Assembly: GCA_017893485.1 (NCBI GenBank)
Contig: CM030366.1
Span: 71,645,469-71,709,468 of the forward strand
DNA: 64,000 nt
DNA from: Hemerocallis citrina
Lineage: Eukaryota > Streptophyta > Magnoliopsida > Asparagales > Asphodelaceae
Direction of reading: 5' to 3'
Under the pieces are notes generated by a model. It ran no database searches. It worked only from the letters and a program-made list of their open reading frames with translations, and had not been told where the DNA came from. Shown one piece after another: positions 53,523 through 63,345 of the stretch. Made by a program: the position numbers and the translations under genes. Each line of letters begins with the position of its first letter. Positions within the stretch are counted from its first letter, which is position 1.

Positions 53523-54146
53523 GCCACCTGTCACTTCGGCCATCTAATCCAGGAGTTCGCCGAATAGGAGAGGGAATTGAAAGCCGCCAGCGACAAGGAC
53601 AGGGCGGAGAAGGCAAGGGCGGTTCGGCAGCTCGAGGCGGAGCAGTGACGTTCGGATGGCTTGGTGGTCTGAATCGCCGACCTCGAAGCGGACCTGGAGC
53701 GAGCGAAGGGGTGGCTCACTGAGGAGGTTGCTAAAGTCGCCAAGGCTACCGAGGAGCTGGCGGCATCGGTGAAGGCTCTGTCGGAGGCGAAGGCGAAGAA
53801 GGATGCCGTGGCGGCGGTGATTGGGGCCGAAGTCGAGGCCGAGGCGAAGGCGCACATGGCCTCCAACATGGAGAAGTCCTACAAGAGGGTGCTCGACCAT
53901 GTCCAGGACCGCGTCCCCAGCTTTCAGCGGGTCGGATACAGGCTGTGGCCCGGAGCTGTGGCAGAGGGCGAAGAGGAGGAAGGCGAAGAGGAGGAAAGCG
54001 ACGAGGAGGAGGCGGGACAGCGGGACGAGGAAATGCCTGCCGACCCTGAGACCGTGGTGGTCGACCCCCAGGCCGGGGCGACGAGGAATGAGGGGTCGTC
54101 TGGCGAGGCACCTGTGGTCGAGCCGACGACGCAGGTGGACCCCTGA
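53523..54146 (+). pseudogene. Element 3 antisense gene, exon 3 (coiled-coil, acidic tail)
   Basis: Acceptor TTCTTCGGCAG, phase 0: ATCHFGHLIQEFAE, then TAG (CAG expected from Element 2), ERELKAASDKDRAEKARAVR, two more stops, and a coiled coil to HMASNMEKSYKRVLDHVQDR. VGYRLWPG and a long Glu-rich tail lead to TGA at 54144. The sequence CAG|GTGGAC at 54134 could also act as a donor and skip this stop, joining exon 4 in phase 0. Confidence 0.72.
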
Positions 54147-54200
54147 TCTCCTCGTCTTCTGTAATTTTGTTTTTCCTTTTTTAGAATGTAACGCCTTTTT

Positions 54201-54216
54201 GCGGACTGGCCACCGC
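54201..54216 (+). promoter_or_regulatory. Conserved 3' block GCGGACTGGCCACCGC, Element 3 copy
   Basis: Lies 54 bases after the exon 3 TGA, preceded by a T-rich stretch and followed by tctttatgaatgaaaatc. It is identical to the 16-mer in Element 1 although exon 3 itself is only weakly conserved between the two. Confidence 0.6.
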
Positions 54217-54306
54217 CTCTTCTTTATGAATGAAAATCTGGTTTCAAATTTGTCTAAGTGTTTGGCTCGGACTTTAGTCTTTCAATGTGATGTTCTCATC
54301 TTTCAG

Positions 54307-55023
54307 ATCATCAAACATGCTCCAGATACCGCAGCAGCTCGGCGTCGTGCAGAACTATTTAAGCAGTCTCGCGAGGCTTGCCTCGAGGCCGAGATCGAGC
54401 TGATCCGGAGAGTGTTGTTCAATGTGGAGAAGAAGAACAGGGAGCTGCTGGCCGAGGTACACCACTTGCGGATAGTCGAGGAGGAGCTCTCGACGAAGGA
54501 GGAAGAGCTGGCCTCGGCATTGGCCGAACGAGACGAGCTCGCGAAGCAGGTCGAGCAGTTGCAGAGGGTCACGGTCGATAAGAGCATCGAGGTGACCAAT
54601 TTGCATCGCATTATATCTGATAGTGCTGAGCACCCGGGTTCGGCGAAGCTCCCTCGATTCAAGATTCTGGTTAAGGATGACACTTTGAAAAACAGGATCG
54701 TCGAGCTCGAGGAGGAAGTGGCTCATCTGAAGCCTCAGCCAGTGAGGATTAACATCCGCAGCACCTCGTGCACTCACGAGGAGAGCGAGCGAGGGATCTC
54801 CTTTTACGAGCTAGCGACTCGTGCTCCCGTCGTTGGTTGGACTGCGGCTGATGCCCAAAGCGGTGTAGCTGTTAGCTCGAGCGAAGCCTCGGTCGGAGCC
54901 ACTGTCAGAGTTAGTGGCGAAGAGGTGTCCCAGTTCGTCGGCCTAGAGACGATCTTGGAGATGAAGCGACGAAAACCCCGAGTGTCTCTGAATCGGAATG
55001 TCCCCATTCCGAGGAGGCACTGA
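54307..55023 (+). CDS. Element 3 antisense gene, exon 4 (coiled-coil)
   Basis: After the acceptor CATCTTTCAG, 238 codons are open to TGA at 55021. Residues 15-110 are a strong coiled coil (ARRRAELFKQSREACLEAEI, ELASALAERDELAKQVEQLQ). A middle block, PRFKILVKDDTLKNRIVELE, a Ser/Ala-rich part and the conserved end VSLNRNVPIPRRH follow. The open frame and the C-terminus shared with Element 2 suggest past selection. A separate cistron with its own start is an alternative to splicing. Confidence 0.7.
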   Translation: MIKHAPDTAAARRRAELFKQSREACLEAEIELIRRVLFNVEKKNRELLAEVHHLRIVEEELSTKEEELASALAERDELAKQVEQLQRVTVDKSIEVTNLHRIISDSAEHPGSAKLPRFKILVKDDTLKNRIVELEEEVAHLKPQPVRINIRSTSCTHEESERGISFYELATRAPVVGWTAADAQSGVAVSSSEASVGATVRVSGEEVSQFVGLETILEMKRRKPRVSLNRNVPIPRRH

Positions 55024-55299
55024 ACAAGTTGTAACCTCTTTTGATTTCTTGCATCATCTTTTTTGTTGTAACTTCTTGCCTTGTATATTTATCAAGTTGT
55101 TTTAATGAAATCGTAGTTCATCTGCTCATTGTTGTGCCGTAGTTGCCTTACTCTTGAAACGAGCCATAAGAACCAATAGTTAGCTTCTTCGAGTGTTCTA
55201 ACCGTAGAACTCTCGCCTTAGCTGCAGAACTTTAGCTCTTGCTCGGGGTATACCGAGACAACCTTGTACTTCGGTAGTACGCATTCCTTGGCCGCTCGG

Positions 55300-55890
55300 T
55301 TTGGGATACTGAGGGAGTGCAGTCGAGCCGAGCGTTGGACTCCGAACTCGCCGTTAGCTCGTGGCTCAATTTGGACAGCCGATCACGATCATGGCACAAA
55401 TCACGAGGTGGGAGGCTCGAGTTTCGAGAAAATGCTATCTTATCATTTTGTGGATTCGTGGCACGATCTGATCCGTCCATCATGTTCCAGTATGCATTTT
55501 GAGTCAATCCGATGGTGAAATTGGTTCGGAGGAATTTTTCTCCATATGTGGAGGTCGGTTCCTCGTCCGCTCAGTTCGGGATACTGAGGGAGTGCAGTTG
55601 AGCCGAGCATTGGACTCCGAACTCGATGTTAGCACGTGGCTCAATCTGGACGGCCGATCACGATCATGGCACGAATCACGAGGTGGGAGGCTCGAGTTTC
55701 GAGAAAATGCTATGTTGTTGTTTTGTGGATACGTGGGACGATCTGATCCGTCCATCATGTTCCAGTACGCATTTTGAGTCGACCCGACCATGAAATTGGT
55801 TCGGAGGAATTTTTCTCCATATGTGGACGTCGGTTCCTCGTCCGCTCGGCTCAGGATATTGGGGAAGTGCAGTCGAGCCGAGCGTTGGAC
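55300..55890. repeat. Tandem array of 275 bp, just over 2 units
   Basis: gagggagtgcag followed by gagccgagcgttggactccg recurs at 55311, 55586 and (variant) 55861, exactly 275 apart. Each unit contains tttttctccatatgtgga..., gttttgtgg and ccgtccatcatgttc, which are shared with the 250-bp array upstream of the antisense gene. Confidence 0.9.
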
Positions 55891-55899
55891 TCCGAACCA

Positions 55900-56695
55900 A
55901 CGTTAGAGCTGTTCAACGGTTGTGGGAGCAGTCCCAAATGGCGAACTACTTCTAGCTCGCTTAAGAGCGAGCTTACGAAGTGGAATCGAGCCAAGTGTTG
56001 GACTCCGAACGATCATTAGAGTTATTCAACGGTTGAGGGAGCAGTTCCGAATGGTGAACTACTTCTAGATCGCTTAGGAGCCAGATTAGATACGAGCTAA
56101 GTGTTGGACTCTGAACCATCGTTAGAGTTGTTCAACGGTTGTGGGAGCAGTTCCGAATGGCGAATTATTTCTAGCTCGCTTAAGAGCGAGCTTGCGAAGC
56201 AGAATCGAGCCAAGTGTTGGACTTCGAACCATCGTTAGAGTTGTTTAACGGTTGTGGGAGCAGTTCTGAATGGCGAACTACTTCTAGCTCGCTTAAGAGC
56301 GAGCTTGCAAAGCAGAATCGAGCCAAGTGTTGGACTCCAAACCATCGTTAGAGTTGTTCAACGATTTTGGGAGCAGTTCCGAATGGCGAACTACTTCTAG
56401 CTCGCTTAAGAGCGAGCTTGTGAAGCAGAATCGAGCCAAGTGTTGGACTCCGAACCATCGTTAGAGTTGTTTAACGATTGTGGGAGCAATTCCGAATGGC
56501 GAACTACTTCTAGCTCGCTTAAGAGCGAGCTTGCGAAGCAGAATCGAGCCAAGTGTTGGACTCCGAACCATCGTTAGAGTTGTTCAACGGTTGTGGGAGC
56601 AGTTCCGAATGGCGAACTACTTCTACCTCGCTTAGGAGCGAGCTTGCAAAGTAGAATCGAGCCAAGTGTTGGACTCCGAACCATCGTTAGGGTGA
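55900..56695. repeat. Tandem array of about 112 bp, 7 units, each with a hairpin
   Basis: gttgttcaacggttgtggga recurs near 55910, 56022, 56128, 56241, 56352, 56465 and 56577. Most units contain agctcgcttaagagcgagct, an 8-bp stem with a 4-base loop (first at 55954-55973). The array is homologous to 40490-40880 of Element 2. Confidence 0.9.
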
Positions 56696-56849
56696 AGAGC
56701 AAAGAGCAGAGATATTTGCACAAGTAAAATATGAAAAAACTTTCTTTATTGAAGACTACTAGTCGGCCGCTTCTGAGTTGCGAGCCGTTATTACATATGA
56801 GAATTAAAGAGGGAAGATACAAGGGATAGGAGAGGAACGGTTCGACATC

Positions 56850-58121
56850 CCGAAATACTTAGAGAGGTGCCGGGGCACTTTCTTGGTATTTCAAAAGATG
56901 GTCGGCATTCTAGGTCCTAGGGATTTCTCTGCCTTCGAGGTCTTCAAGACGATAAGTTCCAGGCCGAACTACTTTCGTGATCATATAGGGTCCCTCCTAA
57001 TTTGGAGCTAGCTTACTCTTCTGACTAGGGAAGGAGACAGCTAGCTTTCTGAGGACTAGGTCCCCTTCTTTGAGATCGGTAGGTCGGACCTTCTTATTGT
57101 ATGCCAACTCGATCCTCCTCTGATAGCTCTGTTAGCAGATTGATGCTCTTTCCCTTAGCTCGTCTATCAGGTCTAAGCTTGCCCAAAGGTCTCTGGCGTT
57201 CTGTTCTTTGTTGTAGGCTGCAAGGCGAGGAGAAGGTATTCCGACTTCAAGAGGAATCACAGCCTCGGACCCATAGATGAGGTTGAATGGGGACTCTCCT
57301 GTGGGGGTCTGTTTCGTGGTGCGGTAGTTCCACAGCACGTTGGGGAGCTGATCGACCCATAAATCTTTGGAGCACTTATTCAATCGCTTCTTAATACCGG
57401 AGAGAATCTTTCGGTTAGCATTCTCCACTTGACCATTCGACTGCGGATGGGAGACGGAGGAGAAATGTTGCTGGATGGCGAGGTCTTCACACAGAGCTCG
57501 GAATGCAGCCCCAGTGAATTGGGTTCTGTTGTCTGTTATGAGGACCCGGGGGACACCGAATCAGCAGATGACGTTCTTCCAGAGGAACTGAAGCACCTTG
57601 TTCTCTGTGATTGTTCCAAGGGGCTCGGCCTCTATCCACTTCGAGAAATAGTCGATCGCCACGACTAAGAACTTGAACTGGCCCGGAGCTGGAGGGAACG
57701 GCCCTAGTAAATCCATCCCCCACATAGCGAAGGGGATAGGACTTGATAGGGAGGTGAGCTGAGCTTGCGGGAGGCGACGAATGTTTGAATACTTCTGACA
57801 AGAGTCGCATTGCCGAACGTGTCGCTCGGCATCTTGGAGGATAGTAGGCCAGAAGTAACCGTAATTCAATACCTTCCGAGCTAGGGATCTGGACCCTGAA
57901 TGTGCCCTGCCGATGCCTTCGTGGAGCTCCTGTAAGTCGTAGTCGGCTTGTTCTGGGGAGAGGCATCTCAAGTATGGCCTGCCATCCACCTGTGAGAAGG
58001 ATCGTTTGTACAAGACCCCCTCGACTAGGGTGTACCGCTCTGCTCTGGTTCTTATTTGGCGAGCTTCCTTAGGGTCTTCAGGGAGGAGCCCGTCCCTTAG
58101 GAATTCCACCAATGGTTTCAT
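56850..58121 (-). pseudogene. Element 3 integrase
   Basis: Reading leftward: SQVDGRPYLRCLSPEQADYD, then HEGIGRAHSGSRS and VRQCDSCQKYS (H-H-C-C), MDLLGPFPPAPGQFKFLVVA (first Asp), a TGA where CGA is expected (VIC-stop-FGVP), LITDNRTQFTG (second Asp), VSHPQSNGQVENANRKILSG (Glu) and LWNYRTTKQTPTGESPFNL. The C-terminal DLKEGDLVLRKL and EGPYMITKVV region has TAG for Trp twice. Nearly full-length but not translatable. Confidence 0.9.
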
Positions 58122-58130
58122 CCAGTTATC

Positions 58131-58595
58131 TTACAGTAGGACCGGCAGCGACTCTACTGAGTCGAGGGTTTTGTCTTCTATACTCGGTTTCAAGAGAACC
58201 TCGATCAAGACGGTCTGCTCGAGACCTTGGAGGGAGGAGGAGGCTAGCTTGGAGAGGGTGTCAGCCTGGGAATTCTCTTCTCGGGGGATCCGCTGGATGA
58301 GCGCTTCTTCGAACTGGGCCATGAGAGCTTGGACTTTAGTGAGATACTTTGCCATCCGATCGTCTCGTGCCTCGTACTCGCCCAGGACTTGATTTACCAC
58401 CTGTTGAGAGTCACTATAGATTCGGAGGCGCGGCGCCCCTGCACTTCGGGCCAGTCCGAGACCGGCGATTAGTGCCTCATACTCTGGTTCGTTGTTTGAG
58501 GCCTTGAAGTTCATGCGGAGGGCGTACTGGAGGACGAAATCATCTGGGCCTGCCAGAATGACCTCGGCTCCGCTCCCCCCGTTGCAAGGGAACCG
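58131..58595 (-). pseudogene. Element 3 second, archaeal-type RNase H
   Basis: FVDGS at about 58590 (first Asp), then a frameshift. FKASNNEPEYEALIAGLGLA (Glu), LRIYSDSQQVVNQVLGEYEA (Asp) and REENSQADTLSKLASSS (Asp) follow. All four catalytic positions are present. This second RNase H is characteristic of Tat elements. Confidence 0.87.
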
Positions 58596-59239
58596 TCCAC
58601 GAAACCCGACCAGATAGGAGGTCCGTTCGTCGCCTGGATGACCTCGGGAATGGTGCTCTTGACGATGAATTCTGCTAAGGCTTGAGCCTTGATCTTAGTC
58701 CGGGGCTGGTATGAGATGTCGTGTTGGCTTAGCTCGATTGACCATTTCATGAGGCGGCCGGAGGTCTCAGGTTTGTGGAGGACTTGCTTCAGCGGTTGGT
58801 CGGTAAGGACGACCACCGAATGCGACTGGAAGTAGGGGCGAAGCTTTCTCACCGCCATGATCAGGGCGTACGCCATCTTTTCTATCTTTGGGTAGCGGAG
58901 CTTGGCATCCCGAAGTACCTTGCTCACATAGTAGATGGGCTTTTGAGCCCGATCTTCCTGCCTCACCAAAACGGCACTAAGGGTCTGTTCGGAAGCAGCC
59001 AGGTAGTGGTAGAGGGTTTCGCCTGGAACGGGCTTGCTGAGCAGAGGAGGGTTGGCGAGATACGCCTTCAGCTGGTCGAACGAATCCTGTTGCTGTTGAC
59101 CCCATTCGAAACCTTTAGCCCCCCTGAGGGCCTTGAAGAAGGGGAGGCACTTCTCCCCGGACTTTGAGAGGAAACGCCCTATAGCGGCTAGGCGGCCTGT
59201 TAGCCTCTGAACTTCCTTAACGTTCTTGGGAGGGGCCAT
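58596..59239 (-). pseudogene. Element 3 RT thumb region and first RNase H
   Basis: NVKEVQRLTGRLAAIGRFLS and SGEKCLPFFKALRGAKGFEW are the RT C-terminal connection. LYHYLAASEQTLSAVLVRQE, YYVSKVLRDAKLRYPKIEKM and LMKWSIELSQHDISYQPRTK form the gypsy-type RNase H. It lacks the usual first Asp (LYHYLAAS), so it probably serves as a structural tether. Confidence 0.85.
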
Positions 59240-59818
59240 GTCTAATATGGCCTTGATTTTCTCAGGATTAGCTTCGATTCCTCATTGGCTGACCATGAAG
59301 CCGAGGAACTTTTCTGACGAGACTCCGAACGCACACTTGTTCGGATTGAGCCTCATATTGTGCTTTCTCAGTACACTGAACGCCTCCTGTAGGTCGGCCA
59401 CATGGTCGGTACCTCGGACGCTTTTTACAAGCATGTTGTCGACATACACTTCCATGTTACGACCTATCTGGCTCTGAAAGACTTTGTTAACAAGGCGCTA
59501 GTAAGTGGCGCCAGCGTTCTTCAATCCGAACGGCATCACCCTATAACAGTAGAGGCCCTGGTCGGTAATAAAGGAAGTCTTCGGGATGTCCGGGGGAAAC
59601 ATTCGGATTTGGTTGTAGTTGGAGAAAGCGTCCATGAAGCTGAGGAGCTCATGGCCCGAAGTGGCGTCGATGAGGGTGTCGATGCTCGGAAGAAGGAACG
59701 GGTCTTTGGGACAGGCCCTGTTCAGATCAGTGAAGTCGATACATATCCTCCAGGTCCCATTCGACTTCTTTACCATGACTACATTGGAAAACCATTCCGA
59801 ATAGTTAACCTCCTGTAT
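59240..59818 (-). pseudogene. Element 3 reverse transcriptase core
   Basis: FIQEVNYSEWFSNVVMVKKS, WRICIDFTDLNRACPKDPF, LLSFMDAFSNYNQIRMFPPD (first Asp), VMPFGLKNAGATY followed by TAG (CAG expected), NMEVYVDNMLVKSVRGTDHV and LNPNKCAFGVSSEKFLGFMV, then TGA (CGA expected). The active site is YVDN (GTCGACAAC). The N-terminal end joins the protease abruptly because of a deletion. Confidence 0.88.
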
Positions 59819-60080
59819 GAATCGAGCTTTACCAGGATGACGTTGTATGCAGCTGGGACATCAACGACCATGAAGTCCATCGGCTCGGTCTGGGTGGTAG
59901 GAGTTTTGCGAGCAGTTACGTCAATGGTGATTACCCCTTCGATAGTTACTAGCACTCCCGTGAACCCGTGGAGAGTGTAGCCGGCCGGTTTGAGACGGTC
60001 TCGGGATAGCTGAAGACCTCGGAAGGCTGAAAGGAAGAGGATGTTCACGGAGCTTCCGTTGTCTACTAGGATCCTCTGCA
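59819..60080 (-). pseudogene. Element 3 protease, truncated at its C-terminus
   Basis: VQRILVDNGSSVNILFLSAF carries D-N-G-S (Asp near 60063). GVITIDVTARKTPTTQT and DVPAAYNVIL follow. After IL the usual G-R-P is missing and RT sequence (ARFIQEV in another frame) begins, whereas Element 2 has about 500 further bases here. Confidence 0.85.
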
Positions 60081-60379
60081 CTTTGAAGTTCGCCATGCGA
60101 AGGTCGATAACAAGTGCGTCACAATGGGGAGTCCTAACCCCCTCAAGATCTTCGTCTGAGAATGTGACTGGGACACCGAGGCCTTTGGGGGAAGGGATGC
60201 CGTGAACTGAATTGACCTCTCGGACGAACGCCTTTCGAGAGGAGTTGGAAGAGCCTCCCATGGGGCCTCCATGGATGAGATGCAGAACACGCTCTTCCTC
60301 GAAATCGGGGGTTTCATCACGTCGCTCGGAACGCTTGTTAGCCCCCCGAGGCGGAGGAGTAGAGCGATCGGTTCGATCG

Positions 60380-62115
60380 TTTGTTCTTACAAATTTGGCC
60401 AACTGCCCCCTCTGGATGAGGGCCTCTATCTCGTTCTTCAGCGCCCGACAGTCGTTGGTGTCGTGGCCATGATCTCGGTGGTAGCGGCACCACTTGTCCT
60501 TGTTCCTCTTCTTGGATGGGGTGTTCATCCTCAGAGCGGGAGGTATGACCCCTTCCTTCTCAACTTCCATTAGAATGGTGGAGACATCGGTGACTGGTAT
60601 TATCCTTCTGAAGCTTCTTGGCCCCTTCCTCTTCAGTTGTCTTTCTTTTTGTCCTGGAGGCAGATCCTCTAAAGCCCGGGAGATATTCGGCTTCCTCTGC
60701 CCGAATATACTTTTCGCACCTAAGAAGGAGGTCGACAAAGTTATGCGAGGGCTTTTTAGCAAGGCACGAGCGAAGGTTAGAATTGAGGACGTTGGATTGG
60801 AATGCGACGGTTGCAACTGATTGGTAGAGTGAGGCAATGGATCTGACCTCTGTAGTAAACCTCCTCACATAGTCGTTCAACTTTTCTCTCCTCTCCTGAC
60901 GGAGGTGGAGCAACGAGATGCTGGTCTTCTCCGTGCGTCTGCAACTCACGAAGTGGGTTATGAAGAGGGTTTCGAACTGCTCGAAAGAGAAAATGGAAGA
61001 CGGGGCGAGGCGGGAGTACCATTCCCGAGCCGAACCCTTAAGAGTGGCGGGGAAGGTTTTGCAGAGCAATGCATCGGAAGCTTGGTGGATAAGCATAAGG
61101 GTCTTGAAGCTTTCGATGTGGTCGACGGGGTCCGACTCCCCCGAGTAGGTTTCAAACTGCGGAGGCTTGAAACCCCTTGGGATAGGAGCCTCCATGATGG
61201 TCCGGGAGAAGGGAGGTCTGCTGGGGTGGACGGTTCTTCCTCTCGACTCTTCCTCCTTGTCAATCCGGCCGATGCGCTTCTCCATCTCGTGGAGACGGCG
61301 GTAGAGAGCATCGTCACTCCGGTGATAGTCAAACGAGCCTCTGGACTCGTCTTCATAGGAAGGGGAGCGGGGACTACAGCGGCGGTAGTCCTGGGAGCGG
61401 CGAGGACTGGGATTATGTTGGTGGTGACTAGGAGCTGGAGGAGGAGTTAAGGACCGATGGCGAGGACTTGGGACTCGTGGGGGCGTAGGAACCCTCTGGG
61501 CATTATTGTTGTTGGGTCAGAGGTTGAGACTTGCAACACCATTGCTTGAAATTGCTAGAACTCGGCACGAGTGATGGGTGCCTCATCGTTCCTCGGATGT
61601 TGCCGAGTGGTAGGGGAATGGGGTCTTCTCCTGTAATGCTCGGGGGACTCCCTCCGCCCCCTTCGGGTAGGGGACCTTCTGTAATCTCGGCGGTGAGGAG
61701 ATCGCTCATCCGGACGGTGTTGGAGGGAGGCTCCCTTTTGGGCCCGCTTTTCATCCAGACGACGGCGAAGATCCTCATCCTTCTGCCGATTAAGGATGGT
61801 GTTGCGAAGGTCGGAAGCTCGGGGATTGTGGGAGGCCATAGAATCCGAAGAGGCATTGTGGATGGAGACGTGGTCCTGATAGAGAGGTTGTTTCTGCGGG
61901 TTGGGACGCGAGACCCCTGCAACGGCATTTTGAGGACCGGAGGGACCTTTCGAGGGTTACTGATTCGGAAGAGGAGACTGGTCCTGTTGGAGAGGGTCCT
62001 CGGCTTGAGGCAGAAGTTGCCCCTGCTGCTGAGCGGGTTGGAGGGGGACCTCCTGTTGCTGATCGGGGTTGGGTCCGCGGTTGGACCCCCTGGATCTTAC
62101 CTTTCTAGGCGGCAT
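60380..62115 (-). pseudogene. Element 3 gag
   Basis: MPPRKVRSRGSNRGPN at 62115, a Gln-rich head ending in a stop at 61957, then MASHNPRASDLRNTILNRQK (Arg-rich). From 61285: RTIMEAPIPRGFKPPQFETY, VDHIESFKTLMLIHQASDAL, EWYSRLAPSSIFSFEQFETL and EKYIRAEEAEYLPG. A shift into a neighbouring frame follows, then the zinc knuckle CRYHRDHGHDTNDC (60489-60448) and ALKNEIEALIQRGQLAKFV. Domain order is that of Tat gag. The stops and shifts make it non-functional. Confidence 0.87.
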
Positions 62116-62165
62116 GGCTGGAGAAGAACTGACAGACGGGAAGAGGAGAGGTTGCCACTCGTTTT

Positions 62166-62184
62166 TTCCCACAGATAGTGCCAA
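62166..62184 (-). other. Primer binding site of Element 3
   Basis: Two bases from the 5' LTR the minus strand reads TTGGCACTATCTGTGGGAA. It begins TGG, as a tRNA CCA complement must, after one T. See the Element 2 entry for the comparison with the usual Tat sequence. Confidence 0.6.
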
Positions 62185-62186
62185 TC

Positions 62187-62805
62187 TGTTACCGCTAAAT
62201 CTGGTGTGGGGGTAAACAGATAGTATTTGTGGATCCTTGGAAAACCTGAATAGCAAACCTGAAACCTGTTCCGCCGGAGTTTGACCGTTGGATCCCGCCG
62301 TTCACCTGCAAAAAGTGCGAGACACCGGGGTTGATCCCAGCGACGCACCCTCCGACGCTCAAGTCAGTGATCAGGAATGATTATGAAAGAGAGTAAATTG
62401 GCAAAAGATCGATTACCTCTTAATGGAGATGGATGGGGGGTATTTATAGGCGTCTTAGGGATCAGATTAGGAATGTGATCCCTCTGATCTGATAAGGAAT
62501 AAAATCCTCGTAATCAAACAAGGAATGTGATCCCTGATTTCCCGGCGAAAGGATAGATACGAATCAGGGCCGTTGATTTGGCTGAATCAGAGACCCTAAT
62601 TCTATCCTGCTGGATTGAGTTCATTTCGGGTTGGGACCCATACCCAGTTGAGGTGGATCCGTTCGCGGGTCATTGGATCTTTGGAGAGGAGATCCAGTAC
62701 TCGTCTCAGACCCGGTTGTAAGTGAAATTACCGTTTTACCGCTGGGCTTCGAGATTCGTGCCCGATTTGGACGGTTCCGATTTAACTCCATTTTTAGCCA
62801 TATCA
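62187..62805 (-). repeat. 5' LTR of Element 3
   Basis: 619 bp, tgttaccgct to agccatatca. TATA box (minus) at 62441-62448 in ggggggtatttataggcg, the promoter of the element. Confidence 0.95.
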
Positions 62806-62810
62806 ATTAT

Positions 62811-63310
62811 TATATATTACTATTATATATTATTATATATATTATTATATAATTTATTATTATTGTAATAAATTGTTTAATATATAATTATAATAGATTA
62901 TTATTACATATATATTATTATAATTATTATATGTTATTATATATATGTATATAATTAAATATGTTTATTATAATAAATTATTTCATATTATTATATAATA
63001 TACAATTATTATAATATATTATTATTTTATATATACTATTTTATATATACTATTATTATATTATATTATTGTTATATATATTATTATTTTATATATACTA
63101 TTTTATATATACTAATTTATATATACTATTATTATATCTATTATATTATATTATTATTTTATATATATTATTTTATATATACTATTATTTCATATATACT
63201 ATTTTATATATACTATTATAATAATCTATTATTATTATAATATATATTATTATTGTTATATATTACTATTATATATTATTATTGTTATATATTACTATTA
63301 TATATTATTA
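62811..63310. repeat. AT-rich tract of TA/TTA/TATAC motifs
   Basis: About 500 bases of nearly pure A/T with repeating tatatactattttatatata motifs. It continues the tract interrupted by Element 3 on the left. No gene. Confidence 0.9.
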
Positions 63311-63345
63311 CTAGATTTGCCCGTGGGCACGTGCCTACGGCACGT
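63311..63345 (-). mobile_element. Helitron-like 3' terminus, element extends to the right
   Basis: On the minus strand the sequence ends GGCACGTGCC-CACGG-GCAAAT-CTAG followed by T, that is a hairpin six bases before CTAG. This is the usual plant Helitron end. The other end was not located; it would lie at larger coordinates or outside the window. Confidence 0.5.

Larger units (their letters stand above)
49507..62805 (-). mobile_element. Element 3: Tat-type Ty3/gypsy LTR retrotransposon, non-autonomous
   Basis: Two 619-bp LTRs, TG...CA, are flanked by ATTAT at 49502-49506 and 62806-62810. On the minus strand: PBS, gag, protease, RT, RNase H, archaeal-type RNase H, integrase, 3' region with an antisense gene, PPT, LTR. 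The LTRs differ at 19 of 619 sites (about 3.1%) by my count. A deletion removes the segment between protease and RT, and several stops exist, so the copy is not autonomous. The TSD lies in (TTA)n sequence and could match by chance; the LTR boundaries do not depend on it. Confidence 0.93.
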
